A DNA stretch of 64,000 nucleotides, from NCBI RefSeq assembly GCF_905207245.1, contig NZ_CAJLKP010000023.1, positions 4,868 to 68,867 on the forward strand. Direction: 5' to 3'. Position 1 is the first letter of the stretch; each line of letters starts with the position of its first letter. The translations under genes and the position numbers were made by a program. The notes beneath the pieces are model-generated. The model saw only the letters and a program-made list of their open reading frames with translations, searched no databases and had not been told where the DNA came from. Below, in pieces: positions 53,961 through 61,627 of this stretch. This stretch comes from an uncultured Bacteroides sp. (lineage in GTDB: Bacteria > Bacteroidota > Bacteroidia > Bacteroidales > Bacteroidaceae).

Positions 53961-56186
53961 CTACTCATACCACACCTTTCCCGGCCTGTTCCCCATTTCA
54001 AATTCAAGGATACTTCCGTTCATTATTTGCTCATGTGTGATATAGCTTTTATCGTAAGGTTTCCCGTCGAGTTTTACCGACTGGATATAGAAATTCTCCT
54101 CGCTGACTGCCGGTGCCAGTACCGTAAACGTCTTACCGTTAGCCAAATGCATCTTCATCTCAGGATACATGGGAGTGCCTATCTCATACTTGCCACCAAC
54201 CGGGTTCACCGGATAGAAGCCCATTGCGCTGAACACATACCAGGCAGACATCTGGCCACAATCCTCATTCCCGCATAAACCGGCAGGCGTATTTTTATAA
54301 AGCTCATGCATCACCTCGGCTGCATATTTCTGGGTTTTCCAAGGTTGTCCCACAGCATTGAAGAGATAAATGACATGATGGCTCGGTTCATTTCCATGCG
54401 CATATTGCCCAATCATCCCCGTACTGAAAATAGGCAAATCCTCATCGGCAGACGGATTATAGGTAAACATACTATCCAGTTTCTGCGCAAACCTCTCCTT
54501 GCCTCCCGTCAACTCAATCAGACCGTCAATATCTTGCTGCACAGACCAAAAATACTGCCAGCCGTTGCTTTCGCAAATATGAGGAGTATAGTCGTCCGGA
54601 CTGAACCCTTCTATGAAATCCCCTTTATTATTACGCGGTTGCATAAAAGAAGTTTGAGGATTATACACATTCTTATAGTTCCGGGAACGTTTGTAGAATT
54701 CATCCGCAGTCTCTTTCTCCCCTAACTTTTCTGCCATACGGGCGATGCAATAATCATCATAGGCATATTCCAGCGTCTTAGATAATGACCAGTTTTCTGA
54801 ATTATAGTGGTCTGTCACGTCATAGGGTACATAGCCATACTTCTTATACAATCCTATTCCACGATATTCATCTATATTGGCGGTAGCCACACAAGCCTCC
54901 AGGGCTTTCTCTGGGTCAAAATCCCCTATTCCTTTTAAATAAGCATCTACAATGACAGGCACAGCATGATAACCTATCATCATATCCGTTTCACTGCCGT
55001 AGAAGTTCCACACCGGAAGGCGTCCGTTCTGTTCATAGAAGGCTATGAAAGATTTCACCATATCATTGACACGGTTAGGTTCTATATAGGTATAGAGAGG
55101 ATGAGCCGCGCGATAGGTATCCCATAACGAGAATGTGCTGTAGTTTACCCACCCGTCTGCCTGATGCACCTTCTTATCAGGACCATAATAAGCACCATCT
55201 ACATCGCTGTAAATAGTGGGAGCCAGCATAGAATGATAGAGGGCGGTATAGAATTTAACCTTCTCATCTCTATTATCACATTTGATTTCCACTCTTGAAA
55301 GCTGCTCGTTCCAGTTCTTGCGGGTAGCCGCCAGATACTTATCAAAATCATCATCCGGCGCCTCGGCAGCCAGATTACGTGCCGCTCCCTCCATGCTTAC
55401 ACCGGAAATGGCGGTAGTGACAATAATTTGTTCACCCGCAACGGTATGAAAATCAAACCGGGCAATGGCGGATGTTCCAATCCGTTCGCCATCTTTGATG
55501 ACAGAGGCAGTGTCAAGTTGCACAGCAGCAAACGGCCTGGAGAAGCGGGTACGGAAATAAATATGCTGGTCGCGCGCCCAGCCATCAGAGAAACGGTATC
55601 CCTGAATAGTGACGGAATCGACGACTTCGATACGTGTATCGTTCGTAAAGTCCCAGTTCATAGCTTTCCTTAAATTGAGGAATATAGCAGCATCCGCTTC
55701 GGGGAAGGTGTAGCGCTGAATACCACAACGTTCGGTTGCCGTGAGTTCCACATTAATATCATAGTCTTTCAACCTGACCTGATAATATCCGGCACCAGCC
55801 GATTCTTCGGAATGGGAAAACAGGGAATGGATGCCCAACGGAGCTTCTGCTTCTTTATAAGGCAACGTCACAGGCATGAAAGAAATATCATATAAATCAC
55901 CGGCTCCCGTACCCGAAAGGTGCGTATGGCTGAAACCTGCAATCGTACTGTCCGGATAGAAATAACCGGATATACGGTCCCAGCCCGGAAGACCGTTGTC
56001 AGGACTAAGTTGCACCATGCCAAACGGAGCCTGGGCACCGGGATAGGTATTTCCGGTAAAATCAGTACCAATAAGAGGGTTTACATACTCGACATAAGAA
56101 TCACTTCCGGCATTAAGCTGTCGGGACACACACGCTGAAAAAGAGAAAAGAGCTGCAACTAAACAACAGGATTTCAGTAATTTCAT
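53961..56186 (-). CDS. GH92 alpha-mannosidase lipoprotein (BT3994-like)
   Basis: 741 aa from the ATG at 56186, which gives a proper lipoprotein signal MKLLKSCCLVAALFSFSAC; the frame stays open a further 55 codons upstream but that part is implausible. GH92 hallmarks: YVNPLIGTDFTGNTYPGAQA, FSLWDTYRAAHPLYTYIEPN, acid motif ICESNGWQYFWSVQQD, loop GQYAHGNEPSHHVIYLFNAV and CGNEDCGQMSAWYVFSAMGF. The usual VPHD after the acid is VQQD here. It is first in the operon, ahead of sigma and anti-sigma, so it may be made at a basal level. It is likely a surface or periplasmic alpha-mannosidase acting on high-mannose glycans. Confidence 0.93.
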   Translation of the reverse strand: MKLLKSCCLVAALFSFSACVSRQLNAGSDSYVEYVNPLIGTDFTGNTYPGAQAPFGMVQLSPDNGLPGWDRISGYFYPDSTIAGFSHTHLSGTGAGDLYDISFMPVTLPYKEAEAPLGIHSLFSHSEESAGAGYYQVRLKDYDINVELTATERCGIQRYTFPEADAAIFLNLRKAMNWDFTNDTRIEVVDSVTIQGYRFSDGWARDQHIYFRTRFSRPFAAVQLDTASVIKDGERIGTSAIARFDFHTVAGEQIIVTTAISGVSMEGAARNLAAEAPDDDFDKYLAATRKNWNEQLSRVEIKCDNRDEKVKFYTALYHSMLAPTIYSDVDGAYYGPDKKVHQADGWVNYSTFSLWDTYRAAHPLYTYIEPNRVNDMVKSFIAFYEQNGRLPVWNFYGSETDMMIGYHAVPVIVDAYLKGIGDFDPEKALEACVATANIDEYRGIGLYKKYGYVPYDVTDHYNSENWSLSKTLEYAYDDYCIARMAEKLGEKETADEFYKRSRNYKNVYNPQTSFMQPRNNKGDFIEGFSPDDYTPHICESNGWQYFWSVQQDIDGLIELTGGKERFAQKLDSMFTYNPSADEDLPIFSTGMIGQYAHGNEPSHHVIYLFNAVGQPWKTQKYAAEVMHELYKNTPAGLCGNEDCGQMSAWYVFSAMGFYPVNPVGGKYEIGTPMYPEMKMHLANGKTFTVLAPAVSEENFYIQSVKLDGKPYDKSYITHEQIMNGSILEFEMGNRPGKVWYE

Positions 56187-56265
56187 AATATAATTAGTTA
56201 ACGTGCTCATAAAACAACCCAATGCAACAAAACACTTAGTTCGCCGGCAAAAAAACTTTGGCAAA

Positions 56266-56273
56266 CAAAAATA
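56266..56273 (-). promoter_or_regulatory. Possible -7 box for the GH92/sigma operon
   Basis: On the minus strand the sequence is TATTTTTG, matching TAnnTTTG, 79 bp before the start at 56186. No clear -33 box, so confidence is low. The 56187-56471 gap is the divergent control region between this operon and the HAD-DUF3667 gene. Confidence 0.35.
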
Positions 56274-56448
56274 ATACAAAAATCCGATAAACACATAGAG
56301 CCTGTTTACTTTTTTATTATTCCGGACACAAGAGATACAGAGTTGTTTCAAGAAGCAAAAGTGGTGAGTATTTTTAGTGGATGACAGATAATCTGCACCT
56401 CAACCTAAAAAATGAGCAGGTTCATTTTATTCTGTTCCCGGTTTACAT

Positions 56449-56456
56449 TATCTTTG
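56449..56456 (+). promoter_or_regulatory. -7 box TATCTTTG of the HAD-DUF3667 gene
   Basis: A perfect TAnnTTTG box lies 15 bp before the ATG at 56472, so the leader would be very short. Confidence 0.55.
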
Positions 56457-56471
56457 CCGTAAAAAGCGACA

Positions 56472-58667
56472 ATGAGTTATACAACTTATCTCTTTGACTT
56501 TGATTACACGCTCGCCGATTCCTCGCGCGGCATCGTCACTTGCTTCCGCAATGTGCTCGCTCAACATGGTTATACCGACGTGACCGATGAAGCCATCAAA
56601 CGCACCATTGGAAAAACCCTGGAAGAATCTTTTTCCATCCTGACAGGCGTGACGGATGCCGACCAACTGGAAGGTTTCAGAAACGAGTACAGGAAAGAAG
56701 CGGATACGCACATGACCATAAACACGGTGCTTTTCCTTGAAACCAAATCCGTGTTACTCGCCCTGAAAGATGCAGGCGCATTCATCGGCATCATCTCCAC
56801 CAAATACCGTTTCCGGATAAAGGAATTGCTCGACCAGCATTTCCCCAGCAACTTCTTCAACATCATCGTCGGTGGAGAAGACGTAAAAGCCGCCAAGCCC
56901 TCGCCCGAAGGTCTGCTATTTGCCATCAAACAATTGCATGCCACCAAAGCGGAAACTCTTTATATAGGTGACAGTACAGTAGATGCCGCCACAGCCAAAG
57001 CTGCCGGAGTAGACTTTGCCGGCGTAACCCATGGGGTGACCACTGCCGAGGAATTAAGCAAATATCCGCACTGGAAGATAATGAGTTCACTGGAAGAGTT
57101 ATTGGAAGACGATGAACGTCCCGCCAACGACAAACAGCCGACCGATAACCAACATCCGGCTGTCGATAAAGCGGTATCTCCACATCCGGCTACCGGTTCG
57201 TCTACCGTTTCTACTCCCTCCGCTCCACGCAGAAAAAAGATAATTAATATCTGGCAGATATTAACCCTGGCAATACTGCTATGGCTATCTTTTGAAGAGG
57301 GGGAAGACAGCAATGTCTTTATGTGGGCTTTCATATTGGTGCTCTGGTATATACTTACCATACGCCGGATTCTCCCCAACCGTGTATTAGATTTTATTTC
57401 CCCTTGGTGGACTCCCTGCAAAATACGTCTTCGCGCCCTCCACATCAAGATGATACACGGAAAGCAAGTACCGGTTGCCAGTGAAGAAAGCAGCACTTGC
57501 CTGAACTGCGGCACCACCTATACCGGCAGCTATTGTAACCGTTGCGGGCAAAGTCGCAATACCCCCCGATACCGTCTCAGCAATGCTTTCAGAAATATCC
57601 TGGGAGGATTCACCAATATTGATAACGGTTTTGGCCGTACTCTGCTGGACTTGCTCTACCGTCCGGGATATATGATAAAAGACTTCATTGCCGGAAAACG
57701 GATACTCTACTTCCGCCCCTTCCAGACATTATTCGTGCTGGCCGCCCTCTACATCATGACTGTGCAACTGGTAGATCCGGACGCTTTAAGCCAGAAAGAC
57801 AAGGACTCTCCGGAAGTCCAAAGACAAGAAATAATTGATACGCGTGAACAACTGCAAAAGCGGATAGAACAAACTGAGGACCCTAAGACCAAGGAAGTCC
57901 TTACCCTAACTATAGAAAAACTGAATCGCAAGTTAGAAGATCTGGAACCGGAGGAAACTACAGAAATTCAGAAAAAGAAATACATAGCTACCCTTGAACA
58001 ACTGCAAAAGCAAAAGAAAAAAGCAAAAGATCCGGCACAGAAAGAAGTTCTGGTACAGACCATAGAAAGCATCGAGCAAAGTCTGAAAAAGCTGGAAGCG
58101 GAAGACGCCTTAGAGACATTCAATTACACCATCAAAGTAAGGGATGAAGGCGACGAGGATCTCATAGACGAGATAGTGGAAAGCAGCCTGTCAGTGAGTA
58201 ATAAGCTCGAAAAGTTTATTCAAAACACACCCTTTCTTCAAAAAGTGTGGAACCTGCTGCACAGTTGGGGACATGGCAACAAAGCATTCCGCATCATAGC
58301 CACCTTACCCCTCTTTGCCTTGGCAACACTTATGGCTTTCCGGCGTAAAAAAAATAAAATACGTTATAATCTTACAGAGCATGTATTTGTACAGGCTTAT
58401 ATCGCTTGCCAGATACTCTTGCTCAGTATCATCGTGCTACCCTTCAATGGCAATGCAGCGGTGGATGATTTATATGAATTACCCATATTTTTCATCTTCG
58501 CCCTCTTCTGCTTGGATTACAAGCAATTGTATGGCTACACATGGTGGAGAAGTTTCTGGACCACAATACTTATGTTCTTCTATAGCCTGATATTGCTCAT
58601 ACTCTTTGCCATCATCGTTGTAGGATTGGTGGTTGCAATGGTCCATATATTGAATCTGCTCTTATAG
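56472..58667 (+). CDS. HAD phosphatase fused to a DUF3667 membrane protein
   Basis: 731 aa in four parts. Residues 1-210: a phosphoglycolate-phosphatase-like HAD domain with FDFDYTLADSS (nucleophile), IISTKYR, AAKPSPEG (Lys) and YIGDSTVDAATAKAAGV. Residues ~215-255: Pro/Asp-rich linker. About 258-300: two membrane helices (IWQILTLAILLWLSF, FMWAFILVLWYIL). About 343-360: a four-Cys zinc ribbon (CLNCGTTYTGSYCNRCGQ) opening a DUF3667 domain, with later helices to the end. In the large loop, two similar coiled-coil units (REQLQKRIEQTEDPKTKEVL and LEQLQKQKKKAKDPAQKEVL) lie in tandem. DUF3667 alone is common in Bacteroidota with unknown function. The HAD fusion suggests a membrane-tethered phosphatase. 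Confidence 0.85.
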   Translation: MSYTTYLFDFDYTLADSSRGIVTCFRNVLAQHGYTDVTDEAIKRTIGKTLEESFSILTGVTDADQLEGFRNEYRKEADTHMTINTVLFLETKSVLLALKDAGAFIGIISTKYRFRIKELLDQHFPSNFFNIIVGGEDVKAAKPSPEGLLFAIKQLHATKAETLYIGDSTVDAATAKAAGVDFAGVTHGVTTAEELSKYPHWKIMSSLEELLEDDERPANDKQPTDNQHPAVDKAVSPHPATGSSTVSTPSAPRRKKIINIWQILTLAILLWLSFEEGEDSNVFMWAFILVLWYILTIRRILPNRVLDFISPWWTPCKIRLRALHIKMIHGKQVPVASEESSTCLNCGTTYTGSYCNRCGQSRNTPRYRLSNAFRNILGGFTNIDNGFGRTLLDLLYRPGYMIKDFIAGKRILYFRPFQTLFVLAALYIMTVQLVDPDALSQKDKDSPEVQRQEIIDTREQLQKRIEQTEDPKTKEVLTLTIEKLNRKLEDLEPEETTEIQKKKYIATLEQLQKQKKKAKDPAQKEVLVQTIESIEQSLKKLEAEDALETFNYTIKVRDEGDEDLIDEIVESSLSVSNKLEKFIQNTPFLQKVWNLLHSWGHGNKAFRIIATLPLFALATLMAFRRKKNKIRYNLTEHVFVQAYIACQILLLSIIVLPFNGNAAVDDLYELPIFFIFALFCLDYKQLYGYTWWRSFWTTILMFFYSLILLILFAIIVVGLVVAMVHILNLLL

Positions 58668-58713
58668 CATTGAGAAAAAATTCCCTCCCCTGTCTTTCAA
58701 GACATTTGTAAGA

Positions 58714-58761
58714 TACAAAAAGTTCTCTCTATCTCTAATTGATACGAGAGAACTTTTTGTA
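58714..58761 (+). terminator. Terminator after the HAD-DUF3667 gene
   Basis: tacaaaaagttctctc (58714-58729) and gagagaactttttgta (58746-58761) are perfect 16-bp arms with a 16-nt loop. The T-run is inside the right arm. It starts 47 bp after the stop and is symmetric, so it may act both ways. Confidence 0.7.
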
Positions 58762-58834
58762 TTAGAGAGGGTTTACAATGCCGCCTACAAACTAATCCTA
58801 TGCTTGCAAGAAACTAATCCCGGCACCGCAAGGA

Positions 58835-58976
58835 ACTAATATTTTTCTTGCATCTTATTATTCCTACAATAAATATAGAAGTTTCTTACAATAGCTGTTG
58901 TAAGAAACTTCTATATTTATTGTAGGAAACTTTCACAGCTATTGTATGAATAATAAGATGCAAGAAAAATATTAGT
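58835..58976. repeat. Nested perfect inverted repeats (two 29-bp stems)
   Basis: Outer arms: 58835-58863 (starts actaatattt) and 58948-58976, perfect over 29 bp. Inner arms: 58863-58891 (starts cctacaataa) and 58898-58926, also perfect over 29 bp with a 6-nt loop tagctg. The inner stem follows directly on the outer left arm, while 21 bp separate them on the right. Weaker aactaat/attagtt repeats continue on both sides (about 58785-59020). The region holds no credible gene; it could be a MITE-like element or a very stable RNA structure. Confidence 0.85.
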
Positions 58977-59109
58977 TGGTTGCATGTTTAGGATTAGTTC
59001 ATCGTATGTTTAAGATTAGTTAGATGCCACCCCATCAATCCGCTCCCAGGCATCTCTCTCATTTTCAAGAAGGGGAATTTCAGAATCCACGAAAAAAGAA
59101 GAAAAAACA

Positions 59110-59141
59110 TTTGCCTGTTCCGAAGAAAAGAGGTACTTTTG
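59110..59141 (+). promoter_or_regulatory. Promoter of rplU-rpmA
   Basis: TTTG (59110-59113), 20-nt spacer, TACTTTTG (59134-59141). It leaves a leader of about 85 nt before rplU, long enough for autoregulation, though no known motif is evident. Confidence 0.7.
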
Positions 59142-59232
59142 TGCCCGATTATTCCGCACCGGGTTCGACAAAGCGTTTTCTAAGTGATTAGAGACCACCC
59201 GACGGAGCTAACTTATACATTATATATAAGAA

Positions 59233-59550
59233 ATGTACGCAATTGTAGAAATCAACGGTCAGCAATTTAAAGCAGAAGCTGGCAAAAAACTGTTTGTACA
59301 CCACATTCAGAATGCAGAAAACGGTACAACAGTAGAATTTGACAAGGTTCTTTTGGTAGACAAAGAAGGCGCTATCACCGTAGGTGCTCCCACTGTAGAA
59401 GGTGCAAAAGTAGTTTGCCAGATTGTATCAAGCATGGTAAAAGGTGACAAAGTTCTCGTTTTCCACAAGAAAAGAAGAAAAGGTCATCGCAAGTTGAACG
59501 GTCACCGTCAACAATTCACAGAGTTAACAATTACAGAAGTAGTAGCTTAA
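59233..59550 (+). CDS. rplU: 50S ribosomal protein L21
   Basis: 105 aa with the standard L21 opening YAIVEINGQQFKAEAGKKLF, a central VDKEGAITVGAPTVEGAKV and the basic end VFHKKRRKGHRKLNGHRQQF, which contacts 23S rRNA. The length is normal. It is followed by rpmA after 23 bp, the pairing found in nearly all bacteria. The leader from the promoter at 59110 is about 85 nt. Confidence 0.98.
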   Translation: MYAIVEINGQQFKAEAGKKLFVHHIQNAENGTTVEFDKVLLVDKEGAITVGAPTVEGAKVVCQIVSSMVKGDKVLVFHKKRRKGHRKLNGHRQQFTELTITEVVA

Positions 59551-59573
59551 TCAATTTAAAACAGTAAGAAGAA

Positions 59574-59843
59574 ATGGCACATAAAAAAGGTGTCGGTAGT
59601 TCTAAGAACGGCCGCGAATCACAGAGCAAGAGATTAGGCGTTAAGATATTTGGTGGCGAAGTTTGCAAAGCAGGCAACATCATCATTCGTCAAAGAGGTA
59701 CTGAATTCCACCCGGGCACCAACATGGGCATGGGTAAAGACCACACTCTTTTCGCTTTAGTAGACGGAACTGTACAGTTCAAAGTAACCAAGGGTGACAG
59801 ACGTTATGTATCTGTAATCCCTGCTGAAACTACAGAAGCATAA
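59574..59843 (+). CDS. rpmA: 50S ribosomal protein L27
   Basis: 89 aa starting MAHKKGVGSSKNGRES, the flexible N terminus that reaches the peptidyl transferase centre, followed by RLGVKIFGGEVCKAGNIIIR and GTEFHPGTNMGMGKDHTLFA. There is no N-terminal extension of the type cleaved in Firmicutes. Co-transcribed with rplU; the operon ends at the terminator 59865-59907. Confidence 0.98.
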   Translation: MAHKKGVGSSKNGRESQSKRLGVKIFGGEVCKAGNIIIRQRGTEFHPGTNMGMGKDHTLFALVDGTVQFKVTKGDRRYVSVIPAETTEA

Positions 59844-59864
59844 GTTTCGGAACAAGAAATAAAA

Positions 59865-59907
59865 AAGAGGGATGTGATCCGTGTATGGATTACATCCCTC
59901 TTCTTTT
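59865..59907 (+). terminator. Intrinsic terminator of rplU-rpmA
   Basis: aagagggatgtgatcc (59865-59880) pairs with ggattacatccctctt (59887-59902) with one mismatch, followed by cttttt. A typical rho-independent terminator. Confidence 0.88.
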
Positions 59908-59941
59908 TGTGCGAAACATCGCACATTATTTGTTTTTTATT

Positions 59942-59949
59942 TATCTTTG
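59942..59949 (+). promoter_or_regulatory. -7 box TATCTTTG of serS
   Basis: A perfect TAnnTTTG lies 43 bp before the serS start. No convincing -33 TTTG at normal distance was seen. Confidence 0.5.
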
Positions 59950-59992
59950 CACACTCATATAGAAGAGAAACATCAAAAACAAGTATCAAGAT

Positions 59993-61267
59993 ATGCTTAC
60001 CATTAAACAAATTACAGAAAACACCGACGCGGTAATCCGCGGACTGGAGAAAAAGCATTTCAAAAATGCTAAAGAGACAATAGACCAGGTAATTGCCTTC
60101 AACGACAAAAGACGTAGTACACAGTCTGTATTAGATAACAACCTCTCTGAAGTGAACTCAATCTCCAAATCCATCGGACAACTGATGAAAGAAGGAAAGA
60201 AAGAGGAAGCCGAAGTGGCCAAGAGTCGTGTAGCCGAGCTGAAGGAAACCAACAAGACGTTGCAGGCCGAAATGGACCAGGCAACCGAAGATATGCAGAA
60301 CCTGCTCTATACCATTCCGAACGTGCCTTATGATGAAGTGCCCGAAGGCGTAGGTGCCGAAGACAATGTAGTTGAAAAAATGGGAGGCATGGAGACGGAA
60401 CTTCCCAAAGACGCACTGCCCCATTGGGAACTGACGAAAAAATATGATTTGATTGATTTCGATTTAGGCGTGAAGATTACGGGAGCCGGATTTCCTGTTT
60501 ATAAAGGAAAAGGTGCACAGTTGCAACGCGCGCTAATCAACTTCTTCCTGGACGAGGCTCGCAAATCGGGTTATCTGGAAATTATGCCACCGACAGTAGT
60601 GAATGCCGCTTCTGGTTACGGAACAGGCCAGTTACCTGATAAAGAAGGTCAGATGTACCATTGCGAAGTGGATGACTTGTATCTCATCCCGACGGCTGAA
60701 GTACCTGTTACAAATATCTATCGCGATGTGATTCTGGAAGAGAAGCAGCTTCCTATCAAGAATTGCGCATATACACAATGTTTCCGTCGTGAAGCCGGTT
60801 CTTATGGTAAGGATGTACGTGGTCTGAACCGTTTGCACGAGTTCTCTAAAGTGGAACTGGTTCGCATTGACAAGCCGGAACATTCTAAACAATCTCACAA
60901 GGAGATGCTGGACCACGTAGAAGGTTTATTGCAAAAGCTGGAATTGCCATACCGTATTCTTCGCCTCTGTGGTGGTGATATGAGTTTCACGGCTGCGCTT
61001 TGCTTCGACTTCGAGGTGTATTCCGAGGCACAGAAACGCTGGCTGGAAGTAAGCTCTGTGTCCAACTTCGATACATACCAGGCTAACCGCCTGAAATGCC
61101 GCTATCGCAGTGGAGAAAAGAAAACCGAACTCTGTCATACTTTGAATGGTTCGGCTCTGGCATTGCCGCGCATCGTTGCCGCTCTGTTGGAAAACAACCA
61201 GACACCGGAAGGTATCCGTATCCCGAAAGCGTTGGTGCCATATACGGGATTTGAAATGATTGACTAA
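59993..61267 (+). CDS. serS: Seryl-tRNA synthetase
   Basis: 424 aa. An N-terminal antiparallel coiled-coil arm (residues ~30-100, TQSVLDNNLSEVNSISKSIG, KKEEAEVAKSRVAELKETNK) binds the long variable arm of tRNA-Ser. The class II core has motif 2 (FRREAGSYGKDVRGLNRLHE) and motif 3 (LNGSALALPRIVAALLENNQ). TAEVPVTN is the serine-binding loop. It charges tRNA-Ser (and tRNA-Sec if present) with serine. It stands alone between terminators, with its own promoter. Confidence 0.98.
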   Translation: MLTIKQITENTDAVIRGLEKKHFKNAKETIDQVIAFNDKRRSTQSVLDNNLSEVNSISKSIGQLMKEGKKEEAEVAKSRVAELKETNKTLQAEMDQATEDMQNLLYTIPNVPYDEVPEGVGAEDNVVEKMGGMETELPKDALPHWELTKKYDLIDFDLGVKITGAGFPVYKGKGAQLQRALINFFLDEARKSGYLEIMPPTVVNAASGYGTGQLPDKEGQMYHCEVDDLYLIPTAEVPVTNIYRDVILEEKQLPIKNCAYTQCFRREAGSYGKDVRGLNRLHEFSKVELVRIDKPEHSKQSHKEMLDHVEGLLQKLELPYRILRLCGGDMSFTAALCFDFEVYSEAQKRWLEVSSVSNFDTYQANRLKCRYRSGEKKTELCHTLNGSALALPRIVAALLENNQTPEGIRIPKALVPYTGFEMID

Positions 61268-61356
61268 TCTTCAATGATAGCCTAACTTTATATAAACACA
61301 ACGTTTTATATAAATACAACGCTATCCAAAGGCTGAAAGAGCCTTGCATCATATAG

Positions 61357-61380
61357 CCCGGGGCCGTTGCCCCGGGTTTC
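61357..61380 (+). terminator. Terminator downstream of serS
   Basis: cccggggc (61357-61364), loop cgtt, gccccggg (61369-61376), followed by tttc. It is 90 bp after the serS stop. A smaller hairpin (aaggct/agcctt, 61329-61345) and a direct repeat of ttatataaa-tacaacg (61290-61319) lie before it. The rest of the 61268-61627 gap holds no gene that I can see. Confidence 0.75.
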
Positions 61381-61541
61381 TTCATCACCCGCTTCAGAGC
61401 GTAAGATAGTAATACCCATTGCCCCGGACTATAAGATAAAAGGCTTCCAACCTTTTAAGCTGCATTCCAAAAGTTTTTATCTAACTTTTGAGGTACAGTG
61501 CACTTTGACCCCTGCCCTTCTCTTTTTTACTCACAACTTGC

Positions 61542-61571
61542 TTTGTTTTTACCAAATAACCCGTATCTTTG
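61542..61571 (+). promoter_or_regulatory. Promoter of the fused reductase/GltD gene
   Basis: TTTG (61542-61545), 18-nt spacer, TATCTTTG (61564-61571), about 57 bp before the ATG. Confidence 0.65.
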
Positions 61572-61627
61572 CAAACCGTAACAATCTGAAAGTAATTACG
61601 TAATTATACCAACAAAATTATAAGATA

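Noticed and set aside
56187..56351. A 55-residue N-terminal extension of the first GH92.
   Set aside because: The ATG at 56186 gives a textbook lipoprotein signal; the extension is Cys/Phe-rich, unlike the family, and would place the signal internally.
58835..58976. CRISPR array.
   Set aside because: The repeats are inverted and nested, not regularly spaced direct repeats with unique spacers, and no cas genes are nearby. The 11-bp coding repeat at 31282 likewise has no spacers.
59016..59198. A 60-codon minus-strand frame before rplU.
   Set aside because: It overlaps the rplU promoter and leader, has no recognisable motif and no leader or promoter of its own.
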